From Megaustenia siamemsis (taxonomy: Eukaryota; Mollusca; Gastropoda; Stylommatophora; Ariophantidae), in NCBI GenBank assembly GCA_032433765.1, contig JAVIAB010000092.1, positions 62,679,993 to 62,743,992 on the forward strand: DNA of 64,000 nucleotides, written 5' to 3'. Both the position numbers and the translations under genes were made by a program. Positions 37,773 to 49,409 of the stretch are shown here, piece after piece (within the stretch, counting starts at the first letter, position 1; each line of letters starts with the position of its first letter). The notes below the pieces were generated by a model. That model made no database searches and was not told the origin of the DNA. It worked only from the letters and a program-made list of their open reading frames with translations.

Positions 37773-38418
37773 TGATCTTCTATATTTATTGTATTTTCTA
37801 GTTGTTGGAGGACTTGGTATTTGTTTGATATTGTGACTGCGAATTTATCTTTAATTCCTTGTTCTTTAAGAAACCCTACATTGAAATACGTTCTGCCCTT
37901 ATTCGTTGTAGTATACCTTTTTAATTTAATTTTAAGTTTGGCTAACAGAAGATGATGATCAGAAGCTATATCTGCCCCTCTATATACTTTTACATCCTGT
38001 AAGGATGACTTAAACTTATTATTAATACATATGTGATCAATTTGATTTTCCGTTCTATGATCTGGTGACACCCATGTAGCTTTGTGTATTCTTTTATGTT
38101 GGAATATTGTTCCTCCTAGGCTCATTTGATTAAGGGCGCAGAAATTCACAAATATCTCTCCATTCTCGTTTATATCTCCAAGTCCATGTTTTCCCATAAT
38201 CTCTTCAAAGCCTCTGTTGTCTGATCCTACCTTAGCATTTAGGTCTCCCATCAAGATTATAATGTCCTTGGCTCGTCTTGCATCCATCTGGCATTGTAGC
38301 TGTTTATAAAAATCATCTTTAACTGAGTCATCTTTATCGTTGGTTGGTGCATAGCATTGTATAATGTGTAATTTTATTTTGTTTTTGGTTGTTCTAAATG
38401 TTGCTCTCAAAAGTTTGT
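37691..38418 (-). pseudogene. Retrotransposon AP endonuclease domain, N-terminally truncated and frameshifted
   Basis: The frame read down from about 38416 encodes the C-terminal half of an APE-like endonuclease that nicks target DNA. QCYAPTND, GDLNAKVG, NQIDHICI and ASDHHLLLAKL are the recognisable motifs, including the DLN, D-H and SDH catalytic residues. The N-terminal half with the first catalytic residues is absent because the element is truncated. At the 3' side the frame ends in a stop at 37691, whereas the frame of the polymerase overlaps it. A single missing base near 37714-37718 explains this. The domain was originally part of one polyprotein. Confidence 0.88.
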
Positions 38419-38429
38419 GATTGTGCGAA

Positions 38430-38822
38430 GGTAAAACGCTTGTTTAGCGCTGACTTCACACGCTTGTTTAGCGCTGACTTCACACGCTTGTTTAGCGCTG
38501 ACTTCACACGCTTGTTTAGCGCTGACTTCACACGCTTGTTTAGCGCTGACTTCACACACTTGTTTAGCGCTGACTTCACACGCTTGTTTAGCGCTGACTT
38601 CACACGCTTGTTTAGCGCTGACTTCACACGCTTGTTTAGCGCTGACTTCACACGCTTGTTTAGCGCTGACTTCACACGCTTGTTTAGCGCTGACTTCACA
38701 CGCTTGTTTAGCGCTGACTTCACACGCTTGTTTAGCGCTGACTTCACACGCTTGTTTAGCGCTGACTTCACACGCTTGTTTAGCGCTGACTTCACACGCT
38801 TGTTTAGCGCTGACTTCACACA
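38430..38822. repeat. 24-bp minisatellite (16 copies, almost invariant)
   Basis: Sixteen copies of a 24-bp unit (cgcttgtttagcgctgactt plus caca). The only change I see is cacttg for cgcttg near 38557. Each unit contains the palindrome agcgct. With 8 codons per unit and no stops, at least three frames are open, giving ORFs of 141-161 codons that I do not consider genes. Confidence 0.96.
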
Positions 38823-39185
38823 ACAGAGATAGTGAGTTCATTTTTGGTCGTGCACGCTTCAGTCCTACCAGCTGTTGTTGATGTAAGGCCACTAGAAGAT
38901 ACGGGCAGGAGCTCTTTGAGTGTGGCGGGTCGCAATCGCTGTCTTGACATCGCCGGTTTTTACTGCAAAATATGGAGTTCGTCTAGTTGCAGACTGTTCT
39001 GAAAAACTACTTGTTCAGCCTCGGGCTGCTGCAATACTAGCTCATCTATATCAGTAAATTCCACCACCACCACAGGGATCACGGCGATCCTAGCTTCTGT
39101 TAGTCAGTGTGTTTTCACAAAGACTGTTAGCTGGGGAGACTGACGAGGAGGTAGAATTGCTTATTCTTTGTCAACTAATAGTCCC

Positions 39186-39408
39186 CAGATCTTGTCGTTG
39201 CGTAAGCTCACCCGTTCTACGAGCTATAACAATGGGTAAAGCATCTTGTCGTTGCGTAAGCTCACCCGTTCTACGAGCTATAAAAATGGGTAAAGCATCT
39301 TGTCGTTGCGTAAGCTCACCCGTTCTACGAGCTATAACAATGGGTAAAGCATCTTGTCGTTGCGTAAGCTCACCCGTTCTACGAGCTATAAAAATGGGTA
39401 AAGCAGAA
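39186..39408. repeat. 54-bp minisatellite (4 copies, alternating)
   Basis: Four copies of a 54-bp unit (cttgtcgttgcgtaagctca, cccgttctacgagctata, a(c/a)aatgggtaaagcat). The c/a variant alternates, so the true recent unit is a 108-bp dimer. Confidence 0.93.
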
Positions 39409-39499
39409 AAGTTCAAACCATAGAGGCGGGAAAAAAGCCACACAGCACCAGTTAATATTGTAAGCACAAGTATGAGATCAAGACACGTATTATTCTTAT

Positions 39500-39785
39500 G
39501 GTCTTATCCTATTACAAGACAATCTCTGTCTACATCTACGCACTCACGATGTAGCTGTTGTGCCAAACTTATTACAATTGTTTTATTTCTGGCATGCAAG
39601 ACAATCATAGTATTAACCAAACTCATGTCAAAAATAAGATGCGTACCCACAGATCTTGTACGCCAATCTTCCCCAATAGTCCATTTGTCCATGGGGTATA
39701 GCGTGCAAATGCCAGATTTTTCAATAACCAACGGCCATTTTATGGGTGAGATGATCACGCCATCCACCCAACTTTCCCAGAACCA
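39500..39785 (-). pseudogene. Possible piggyBac-type transposase C-terminal remnant
   Basis: An 87-codon minus-strand frame contains LIFDMSLVNTMIVLHARNK followed by ISLAQQL. This resembles the D-(V/M)-x-(L/V)-x-N-x-x-x-L segment and the following A-x-x-L helix of piggyBac-like transposases. The catalytic aspartates and the cysteine-rich C-terminus are not visible. It could be chance; the call rests on one short motif. Confidence 0.3.
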
Positions 39786-40544
39786 ATCTCTGGTAACAAA
39801 ACTCCATAGGAACTAAAATTCACACATAAACATCCAAAAATAATTACGCATGTTCATGTTTTAAAATGTTAATTAACGAGTACATTATTTAACGAGGGCA
39901 TTAAATAGTAAGTGCATTAACTCTTGCTTCTCACGTGCTCATTTATTAATTAGACGTCTGCTGACTACAACCACCACCCAGCCTAAACTTCACATTTTCC
40001 GTTTTCCTCCTCACTGAAGCACTCGCCTCCTCCCCATGCAAGCTGAAACTATCCACACCTTTGTCTCCAAACCCATATACGCTTGTCATCTGTCACTTGT
40101 GACTAATTTCAGAAGCGATGCACAGCACATTTCCCGGAGTATTTTCACTGCCTAGCTGGCTCATTCGAATGGGTCGCTACCGGTGGTCTTTACCTGGCTA
40201 GTATCGATCTCTTCAGCGATCAAATTACCGTAACCCATTTATCTAATCGCAAGCATCCATTACTTGTTTTTATTAAGTCGACTGTTTAGCATTGAAAGTG
40301 CAAGGAGCACTTTAACAATTCCAAGAGGATGTAATGACTTGATTTCCATCTCATATATTCTCTTTTTCTTTCTTGTAATCTCCCTCGTTTCCTTTAAACA
40401 AATGTGTCTGTTTAAATATGATTTACATTCCTTTTCAAATTTATCTTTTCTCTTTCTGCTGCTTTTAACCTTTCTCTTCATCTTTTTCTCTCTTATTCTT
40501 TCCTGCTAATTTGTATTTTCTCTCTTCGGCTCACTCTTTCAATC

Positions 40545-41093
<549 letters not shown>

Positions 41094-42394
41094 AGTAATT
41101 TTATTATATATATATATTTTTTTTTAAATATCACTTAATCGGTTCTAATTCCCCCTCACCTCCTTATTTTTCATCCTATATGTCGCGCTCTTCCATTTCC
41201 TTCATCTTTCTTCAATCTCCTATTCGTTGATATAAGAATATAAAATTACAATGTATTTTCGTTGGACATCTTGTTCTAAGTTGCTGTTTCCACCGATCCC
41301 CGGTTAAACGAACTCTTGTTAAAGCAATTAATTAGAGATAAATTTCAAATCCGCCGAGTCCGACTCAATTACCAGCTATAATGTTATGTCTATCGATGCA
41401 TTAACTGATTTAAATAGCACCTCGTCTCGAGTGATTGAATGGCAAATGCCCTTTGACGCTTCAACGTGGGTTTTGTACTTTTCGTTTAACAAACCCTAGG
41501 TGCTCACCCTGGTGAAGAAAAGAAGGAGGAAATAGAAGGAAGAGGAGGAGGAAGGTGGTTGGGCGATGGTGTGGGAGTGTGGTGGGGGAACATGAATTAA
41601 CATTCCATGCAGTAAGAACCATAGCCCACTTTAGATAGGCCAAATGGATGAAAGGGGAAGTCCGCAAAACCTACAACTCACGTCACATTTTCAGCTACGA
41701 GAGTTATAGACGGTTGGCGTTATTCTTTAAAAACAACCGCCCCTGCTCGCAAATCTAACAACGTCACGCTGGTTGGGGGTTTTCATGGGAATTCCTTTCA
41801 GTCCGCGGGTCTATCTAAATAGTAGGTCGTGGCAATAGAATCCTAGTGTCTTTGGATAGTCCAGCTAAGGAAGAGATAACTTTATACAAACCCGGGCAGA
41901 TCAAATTTGGTAAATCTTTTTTCCTAGGAGAAACAACTTTGACTACAAAAAACTGCTACCTTCCAAAGGAAGTAAAAAGAAGAGCAAAGCCTAAAGAAGT
42001 TGTCCCGAACGAATACGTACTGTAGACGAGTACACTGACCAGCAAGATAGAAAATACAGCATAAAACAATCTGCTAACAGACTAACAACAACATGAAGAA
42101 GATTATAGTAGTCGATAGGTGAACTGCGCAGAATTCATCAAAGAAAATATCTCTGTGATTAAACAGATTGCTACAGATAAATCAAGCTGGAGGTACACAA
42201 ATAGGTAGTTATTTAAGTCAGCGGTTCTTAGAATGTTGCACATTGGGACTACTTTGTGCACACATCTCACTACCAAGGTTATGGGATCATTTTATACAAA
42301 ACATCAACTTCTTCGCATAATCTCTAATTTATTCACTCAAGCTACATCATATAATGTTATTTACTCATCTATTTTATGCACTTTGCATTTACTT

Positions 42395-42868
42395 AATTAA
42401 AAATACATCCCAAGCAATCATTCACTCAATTAAAAATACATCACAAGCTATCATTCACTCAATTAAAATTACACCACAAGCAGTCATTCACTCAATTAAA
42501 AATACACCACAAGCAATCATTCACTCAATTAAAAATACACCACAAGTAAACATTCACTCAATTAAAAATACATCACAGGCAATCATTCACTAAATTAAAA
42601 ATACACCATAAGTAATCATTCACTCAATTAAAAATACACCACAAGCAATCATTCACTCAATTAAAAACACACCACAAGCAATCATTCACTCAATTAAAAA
42701 TACACCACAAGTAATCATTCCCTCAATTAAAAATACACCACAAGCAATCATTCACTCAATTAAAAATACACAACAAGTAATCATTCACTCAATTAAAAAT
42801 ACACCACAAGCAATCATTCACTCAATTAAAAATACATCACAAGCAATCATTCACTCTAAAAAATACAC
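42395..42868. repeat. 33-bp minisatellite (about 14 copies)
   Basis: Units of aattaaaaatacaccacaag and caatcattcactc; variants include ttacacc, catcac and aagtaa. Confidence 0.93.
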
Positions 42869-42913
42869 CACAAACTATTATTTCGTTGAATAAACTACAC
42901 CATCAGTTGGCAT

Positions 42914-43176
42914 GGGAGCCGCGATAGCTCAGTGGTTAGTGAACTGGACTACCACGGACAAGGGGTAGGGTTCGATCCCAACCGACGGCTTCCAGGTTCA
43001 CCCAGCCTTAAATGGGTACCGGATTTTTTTCTGGGAAAGTAAAGCAGCACGGGCGTAATACCGACCACATTACCCCAAAAATCATGTGCTGAAGGTCTGT
43101 AAAATATAGGGTCACTAACACCATATTTCCCTATACGCCACTTGGCGTGACGGGGTACTTTACTTTTTTTTTACTT
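42914..43176 (+). mobile_element. tRNA-derived SINE S1, copy 9 (best preserved)
   Basis: Full-length plus-strand copy: gggagccgcgatagctcagt start, A box at about 42922-42936, B-box ggttcgatccc at about 42969, body, gcgtgacggggtactttact end and T run. A perfect 12-bp target duplication atcagttggcat lies at 42902-42913 and 43177-43188. This copy is a good reference for the family. Confidence 0.96.
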
Positions 43177-43289
43177 ATCAGTTGGCATCCACTAATTCTA
43201 ACTACACAACAATATGTAATCCCCTGACTAAAGCTAAACAATAAGCTGTCTCCCACTGAAGCCACAAATTCACTCAATGTTCACTTCTT

Positions 43290-43400
43290 GCACGCGTTAA
43301 ATGATTGTGGATGCGTTGTGACGTTGGTTTAGGTGTAGTCACGATATTTGCGCTTTGCAGCCCGGCATATCCGTTTTCGACATGGATATGTAGATTTGCT
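43290..43400 (+). repeat. Dispersed repeat DR1-like piece, copy 5
   Basis: gtggatgcgttgtgacgttg, cacgatatttgcgctttgca and cccggcatatccgttttcga follow the order of the DR1 central region. It is short and diverged. Confidence 0.4.
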
Positions 43401-43688
43401 TAACATTTTTTCCCCCTGGACAGCGGACATTTTGGCCTACTTATTTCGACTTTAAGCTATCAAGGGTTCTTTAACGTGCGCGAATGCACACGGGTCCTCC
43501 TGTTTTTCGCCGTTTTCCGAGAGGGCTAGATTTCGGATCTAACTATCCAAAAACGTGGGGAAGGTAAAGCCACAAAGTAACTACTAGTTTAATTTTGTAA
43601 AAGCTCCAACCGAATGTAGTGGGAATCGACCCTGGGACCTTCCTGTTTAGATGTCAACGTTTTACCTCTAGTCTACACAGCAACCCTC
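43398..43688 (-). mobile_element. tRNA-derived SINE family S4, copy 1
   Basis: Minus strand: head gtgtagactagaggtaaaac, B-box-like gggtcgattccc, then gatagttagatccgaaatct, agccctctcggaaaacggcg, gaatgcgcacgttaaagaacc-type blocks and a caaaatgtccgctgtcc end. The central and 3' blocks match 63150-63460, which defines the family. Confidence 0.7.
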
Positions 43689-43809
43689 AGTGTGCTATCG
43701 CTTACTCATTTAAGCCAAACCTCAAATTGCCATAAAGTGATAAACTCACTCACTTTACATCATACACTTTCACTCATTCTTTCAATATAAATCATAATCT
43801 GCCATACTC

Positions 43810-44337
43810 TCACTCAAACTACATTACAAACTATATTACACACTACATTACAAACTATACTACATACTACACTACAAACAACACTATAAAATGCAATGTA
43901 AACTACACTACAAACTTCACTACAAACTGGACTGTAAATTACATTACAAACTGCATTGACAAATATTCTACAATTTAAACTACAAACTACTCTAGTAACT
44001 ACATTGCAAACCACATTATGAATTACACTAAAAACTACAATAGAAATAACACTGCAAACTATACTACATATTACCCTGCAAACCACACTATAAACCACGT
44101 CATAAACCTCAGTATAAACTACATTAAAACTACAATAGAAATCAAACCACAAACTACATTATAAACTACACTACAAACTACACTACAAACTACACCAGGA
44201 ACTGCAGTAAAACCACAAACTACACTATAAACTACACTACAAACTACACTACAAACTACACCAGGAACTGCAGTAAAACCACAAACTACACTACAAACTA
44301 CACTACAAACTACATTACAAACTACACCACAAACCTT
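43810..44337. repeat. AACTACACTAC short-unit tandem array
   Basis: Irregular 9-19 bp units of the type aactacactac-aaactacatt. A block of about 75 bp (ending caccaggaactgcagtaaaa) is duplicated at 44160-44290. Minus-strand frames read as VVCSVV repeats and are not genes. Confidence 0.85.
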
Positions 44338-44429
44338 CATCCATTCAATCCATTCTCAAATTTCTCACATAATCCCGGTGTACCAAGTCTCCCACTCACT
44401 GACACGATAAAACTATCTTCTAAAAACAC

Positions 44430-44887
44430 GTAGAAACATAATAGAAGTGAGAAAAAGAGTTCATCGGTGCTATATAGAACCAATTCTGACCTATGGAAGC
44501 GAATCATGGACAGCAGACAAACAAGTGAAAAGACGATTAGAGGCCACAGAGATGGGATTTCTCACAAGCACGTTGAAAGTTCCCTGGACAACTAAAAAGA
44601 CCAATGAGGAAATTCTCAAAGAGGCCAACACAAAAAGGGACCTCTTAAAAAAACATAAGAAAGAAGCAATCAACATTTTTTGGGCACATCATGAGATGAG
44701 GAAAGTTGGAATACTTGGTTACAACTGGCAAAACAAAAGGAAAGAGAGATCGTGGACGACAAAGAGAGAAAATACTGGATTATTTGGTGTCATGGCATGA
44801 AAAACAGCAAACAACAGAACTAATACAATGCACTGTAGACAGACGATTATGGAAAGACATGATCGCCTACGTCAACCGGCATGGCAT

Positions 44888-44941
<54 letters not shown>
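44430..44941 (+). mobile_element. RTE-like LINE fragment (type R2) with (GAT)n tail beside exon 2
   Basis: Encodes the polymerase C-terminus almost without breaks at first: RKRVHRCYIEPILTYGSESW (44450-44509), RRLEATEMGFLTSTLKVPWT (about 44530-44590), LLKKHKKEAIN and, in the +1 frame, KRDRGRQREKILDYLVSW and [12 protein letters not shown]. The tail is a perfect tga/gat run of about 18 repeats (44887-44940). The tail ends 12 bp from the exon 2 splice donor (44953). The element is antisense to COE. Confidence 0.85.
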
Positions 44942-44943
<2 letters not shown>

Positions 44944-44953
44944 AAACACGTAC

Positions 44954-45113
44954 CCCGGTCTGCTCTTTTTCAACAAAGTCAACAAACGTTGTCCTCTCCA
45001 CCTCCACAGGCTGCCCCTGACGATCGTACAAGGCCAGCACAAAGTGGAAGAAGTTGCTCTTCCTAAGGTTACTCGGTGGCTGCTTCTCGAAGTGAGCCCG
45101 GCTGAGGCCAATG
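44954..45113 (-). CDS. COE: COE/EBF transcription factor, exon 2
   Basis: The 160-bp exon finishes an asparagine codon and encodes 53 residues: [53 protein letters not shown]. This is the best-conserved start of the COE DNA-binding domain (vertebrate [23 protein letters not shown] and [20 protein letters not shown]). The acceptor is cttcttccttccag (45114 and up), the donor gtacgt (44953 and down). Phase in 2, phase out 0. The only variable end is QTG before the donor. The exon lies between an RTE (GAT)n tail 12 bp downstream and a (TA)n run about 50 bp upstream. Confidence 0.98.
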
Positions 45114-45159
45114 CTGGAAGGAAGAAGCACTGGCAGTTCAGTATGTGAATCACATGGTC

Positions 45160-45160
45160 T

Positions 45161-45210
<50 letters not shown>
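45160..45210. repeat. (TA)n microsatellite
   Basis: About 24 TA dinucleotides. Confidence 0.95.
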
Positions 45211-45213
<3 letters not shown>

Positions 45214-45689
45214 ACAAAAATAAGTCATTTTCAATCTAATCAAATGGAACATACCTATGGTACAATGCATACATGATATCTAAATGAAGCTCTCAGACGG
45301 GATTTGTATGTGTATATGTGTGGAGAGAAGGGCGAGGAGGGGTAAATAACATATAATTTAAAATATTTATATTTTGTACATTCGTCTTATTCTTAAGAAA
45401 CTGCGGCTGACATACTTTTAAAATACAATTAATCACATTATTTAAATGTGTTATTCTCTGCATGTGCTCTCATTTGTTCATTAATGAAGTTATGTTAACG
45501 TATTCCGTTGATGTTAACATATTATTTTATGTTACAGTTAGCGTTTATAAATTTAGCTTCTTCAATCACTTTTTATTCAATAATCGATACATGTCCATGT
45601 TTACATTTAGCTAATTTTGCAATCAAGTTAAATGATTATATCTTGATGGAGTTGACAATCTCTTCATTGGATCGCATGTACTTGCAGAT

Positions 45690-45930
45690 CGTCACACTCA
45701 GCACATCCCTTATCAATGAATCTCTTTTTTCTAGCCAGATCTCCCACAGAACGTCACACTCATCACAGCCCTTATCAATGAATCTCTTTTTTGTAGCCAG
45801 ATCTCCCACAGAACGTCACACTCATCACAGCCCTTATCAATGAATCTCTTTTTTCTAGCCAGATCTCCCACAGAATTTCACACTTATTACAACCCTTCTG
45901 ATGGAATCTCTGTCTCTAGCCAGATCTCCC
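45690..45930. repeat. 62-bp tandem repeat (about 3.5 copies)
   Basis: Units share cccttatcaatgaatctctt, tctagccagatctccca and cagaacgtcacactcatca. Confidence 0.9.
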
Positions 45931-46084
45931 GTTTCTTCTGTTAACCATCTACTTGACTTTTGTTTTATTTTAACTTTTATCAACAGTTTTAATTAGAAGG
46001 GGCTAAATGATTATTGCGTGAATATGTGTATTCATAGCTAGCTAAAATATCAAGAAGATTTATGAGCAGAAAAATGATCGAATA

Positions 46085-46482
46085 TCATGATCACCATCAA
46101 GTACCGTGCCTACTGGCGTAGGTGATCATGTCTCTCCACAATTTTCGATCTCGGCAGCTATTTATCATTTCTGTTGTTGACCTTCTGCCAAGCCATTCTC
46201 TTAAGCTGTGTGTTATTTTTTCTCTTTGCTTCCCTCTATCTCTTCGTCCCTCAATTTTTCCAGTTGTTACAATATATTCCAGTTGTTCTCTTCTTATTAC
46301 ACGGCCAAAAAAATGATGATGTGTCTCTTCCTAATATTGGAAAATAGTTCTCTTTTTTGCTTTGACCTCTTTCAGAACGTTTTAATTACTCTTCTTAGCT
46401 GTCCATGGTACTCTCAACATTCTTCTGTAAAACCACATTTCTACAGACTCCAGTGATTTTCTTGTCTGTTGTCCTATTGTCC
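46085..46482 (-). mobile_element. RTE-like LINE fragment (type R1)
   Basis: Reverse complement of the 8350-8785 type: tail caccatcaagtaccg on the left, gtaggtgatcatgtctctcc, and the segment encoding RRMLRVPWTAKKSN-like sequence. Its truncated 5' end at about 46480 forms a perfect inverted repeat with the sequence that follows. Confidence 0.78.
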
Positions 46483-46522
46483 AGACAAGAAAATCACTGG
46501 AGTCTGTAGAAATGTGGTTTTA
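46428..46522. repeat. Perfect 40-bp inverted repeat, 15-bp loop
   Basis: Arms 46428-46467 and 46483-46522 are exact reverse complements (left arm begins taaaaccacatttctacaga). The loop is gttgtcctattgtcc. The right arm is an inverted copy of the R1 LINE segment in the left arm. Confidence 0.97.
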
Positions 46523-46744
46523 TAATCGAATATAAATGGCGAAATTACGTGATAAATAACTTACAGATGGGTTACATGAAAAGTATTTTCAGCACAGGCT
46601 TATCAATGGAAATAATTTTGTTTTTTAAAAAAACGTACTTCGCGCTATATAGAATTTGTTCTGAAAAGTGAATCATTGACAATTAAGAACAAGCAAAACA
46701 ATTTTTCTCGGGTCTCAACAGAAATGTAGTTCTACAAAAGAATG

Positions 46745-47182
46745 TCAAAGACTACACGTGAAAGAATGTAACTAGACCACTGGTAAAAAAAATGTCATAG
46801 ACCACTCGTGAAAGAAAGTCATAGACCACTCGTAAAAAAAATGTCATAGACCACTCGTGAAAGAAAGTCATAGACCACTCGTAAAAAAAATGTCATAGAC
46901 CACTCGTGAAAGAAAGTCATAGACCACTCGTAAAAAAAATGTCATAGACCACTCGTGAAAGAAAGTCATAGACCACTCGTAAAAAAAAATGTCATAGACC
47001 ACTCGTGAAAGAAAGTCATAGACCACTCGTGAAAGAAACTCATAGATCACTCGTGAAAGAAACTCATAGACCACTCGTGAAAGAAAGTCATAGACCACTC
47101 GTGAAAGAAAGTCATAGACCACTCGTGAAAGAATGTCATAGACCACTCGTGAGAGAATGTCATAGACCACTCGTGAGAGGGT
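46745..47182. repeat. 24-bp minisatellite (about 18 copies)
   Basis: Units of tagaccactcgtgaaagaaa plus gtca. In the left half, units with gtaaaaaaaatgtca alternate, forming about 48-bp dimers; the right half is monomeric. Confidence 0.93.
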
Positions 47183-47454
47183 AACAAAGACATCTTGAAT
47201 AAAGCCAGTGCATTATGGGAACTTTTGAAGCGCATATGGGGAGTCTTTAAAGTAAACACTGCTGTTGCTGTGCTTTATCGAGATCACTATATTTATACAT
47301 GACTTCATATTGCTTACGCGATTTTTTCAATCTTTTAAACTGATGATCTTTAAATATGTAGCAAGAAGTTTGTCGTGTAAAGATTGACATGATGATGGAA
47401 ATCAGTGGTATGGGAAGAGACATGATCGCCAACACTAACGGAATATTACAACAA

Positions 47455-48852
47455 TGGTATCTAATATCTTACACTAATGGTTGATGTCTAATATCTTACA
47501 CTAATGGTTGATGTCTAATATCTTACACTAATGGTTGATGTATAATATCTTACACTAATGGTTGATGTCTAATATCTTACACTAATGGTTGATGTCTAAT
47601 ATCTTACACTAATGGTTGATGTCTAATATCTTACACTAATGGTTGATGTCTAATATCTTACACTAATGGTTGATGTCTAATATCTTACACTAATTATTGA
47701 TGTCTAATATCTTACACTAATGGTTGATGTCTAATATCTTACACTAATGGTTGATGTCTAATATCTTACACTAATGATTGATGTCTAATATCTTACACTA
47801 ATGGTTGATGTCTAATATCTTACACTAATGGTTGGTGTCTAATATCTTACACTAATGGTTAATGTCTAATATCTTACACTAATGGTTGATGTCTAATATC
47901 TTACACTAATGGTTGGTGTCTACTATCTTACACTAATGGTTGGTGTCTACTATCTTACACTAATGGTTGATGTCTAATATCTTACACTAATGGTTGATGT
48001 CTAATATCTTACACTAATGGTTGGAATCTAATATCTTACACTAATGGTTGGTGTCTACTATCTTACACTAATGGTTGATGTCTAATATCTTACACTAATG
48101 GTTGATGTCTAATATCTTACACTAATGGTTGATGTCTAATATCTTACACTAATGATTGATGTCTAATATCTTACACTAATGGTTGATGTCTAATATCTTA
48201 CACTAATGGTTGGTGTCTAATATCTTACACTAATGGTTAATGTCTAATATCTTACACTAATGGTTGGTGTCTACTATCTTACACTAATGGTTGATGTCTA
48301 ATATCTTACACTAATGGTTGGTGTCTAATATCTTACACTAATGGTTGGTGTCTACTATCTTACACTAATGGTTGATGTATAATATCGTACACTAATGGTT
48401 AGTGTCTAATATCTTACACTAATGGTTGGAATCTAATATCTTACACTAATGGTTAATGTCTAATATCTTACAATAATGGTTGATGTCTAATATCTTACAC
48501 TAATGGTTGATGTCTAATATCATACACTAATGGTTGATGTCTAATATCTTACACTAATAGTTGATGCCTAATATCTTACACTAATGGTTGATGTCTAATA
48601 TCTTACACTAATGGTTGATGTCTAATATCTTACACTAATGGTTAGTATCTAATATCTTACACTAATGGTTGATGTCTAATATCTTACACTAATGGTTGAT
48701 GTCTAATATCTTACACTAATGGTTGGTATCTAATATCTTACACTAATGGTTGATGTCTAATATCTTACACTAATGGTTGGTGTCTACTATCTTACACTAA
48801 TGGTTGATGTCTAATATCTTACACTAATGGTTAGTGTCTAATATCTTAATGG
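47455..48852. repeat. 28-bp minisatellite (about 50 copies)
   Basis: Units of atggttgatgtctaatatct plus tacactaa over 1.4 kb, with recurring variants (ttggtgtctac, ttaatgtc, ttggaatc). Variant strings recur in the same order at about 47760-48060 and 48130-48370, indicating higher-order duplication. Confidence 0.96.
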
Positions 48853-48859
48853 TTGGTAT

Positions 48860-49178
48860 CTTGAAAATGTTCGGCACAACCAGGACTCAACAGATGACGA
48901 AGAATAATAAATATAGCGGAGTCTTCAAAACACAATTCAAACAAGACAAATGATATTTTGGGGGCATGTTAAAAGACACAGCAGCCTACTAAAAGTAATC
49001 TTGGGAGGGAAAATACAAGGTAAAAGAGGCAGACCAAGACTAACATTGACATGTAAAATCAAAAGATGGACAATTCAGACTATGACACCATCAAATCAAG
49101 AGACAGCGCGGAATGGCGCTCAATGATAGACAACATTTGATGGGTGCGGCACTCAATGATGATGATGATGGTAATAAA
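48860..49178 (+). mobile_element. LINE reverse-transcriptase 3' fragment (type R3)
   Basis: tttgggggcatgttaaaaga encodes FWGHVKRHSSLLKVILGGK-like sequence, then KRGRPRLTLTCKIKRW-like sequence and an EWRSMIDNI-like end, then a gatgatgatgatgg tail. Broken by frameshifts. Confidence 0.72.
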
Positions 49179-49409
49179 CTCTGTATTAACATTTTCTTGG
49201 AGTAGTGCTTATGTCGCACGTTGGTTCTGGATCAAGCATTGTGTGGACGGATAACCTATACATTTCCTTCGTGGTAGTTGCTACTATATAACACTAACAA
49301 AGGCTCGTAGGGTGTTAGATCATTAATCAATCAACTAAGGAAACAGTGTGGCCATATGCTCAATACGTTCAAATGTATAATTTTGCTCCATTCTTTAGAG
49401 GGACACTTC

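Larger units (their letters stand above)
35750..38418 (-). mobile_element. RTE-like non-LTR retrotransposon, 5'-truncated, longest copy
   Basis: The 2.67-kb copy carries the C-terminal half of an AP-type endonuclease followed by a complete reverse transcriptase, and ends in a gaagaagaagaa tail after a very short 3' UTR. That architecture (EN-RT with a simple-repeat tail) is typical of the RTE group. The 5' truncation near 38418 abuts a 24-bp minisatellite. A second copy of its 3' end with the same tail is at 24645-25003. It lies in the same orientation as the host gene. Confidence 0.93.

Noticed and set aside
37606..37836. Plus-strand frames across 35776-37836 (several of 66-144 codons)
   Set aside because: They are antisense shadows of the retrotransposon polymerase and endonuclease.
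38430..38822. CRISPR-like regular direct repeats
   Set aside because: No unique spacers between the 24-bp units and no cas genes; this is an animal minisatellite. The same holds for the other arrays.
38394..38892. Open frames of 141-161 codons with 8-residue repeats
   Set aside because: Produced by the 24-bp minisatellite in all of several frames; no domain.
39472..39816. 114-codon plus-strand frame
   Set aside because: It is the antisense of a frame that better fits a transposase remnant, and has no domain.
42914..43000. True tRNA gene at the head of SINE S1
   Set aside because: A and B boxes are present but the cloverleaf, especially the acceptor stem, is not complete, and at least ten dispersed copies share the attached non-tRNA body.
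44867..45130. Reading exon 2 through into the poly-His and following residues as one protein
   Set aside because: The conserved COE sequence ends at a good donor (gtacgt), and exon 3 continues in phase; the His run is the retrotransposon tail.
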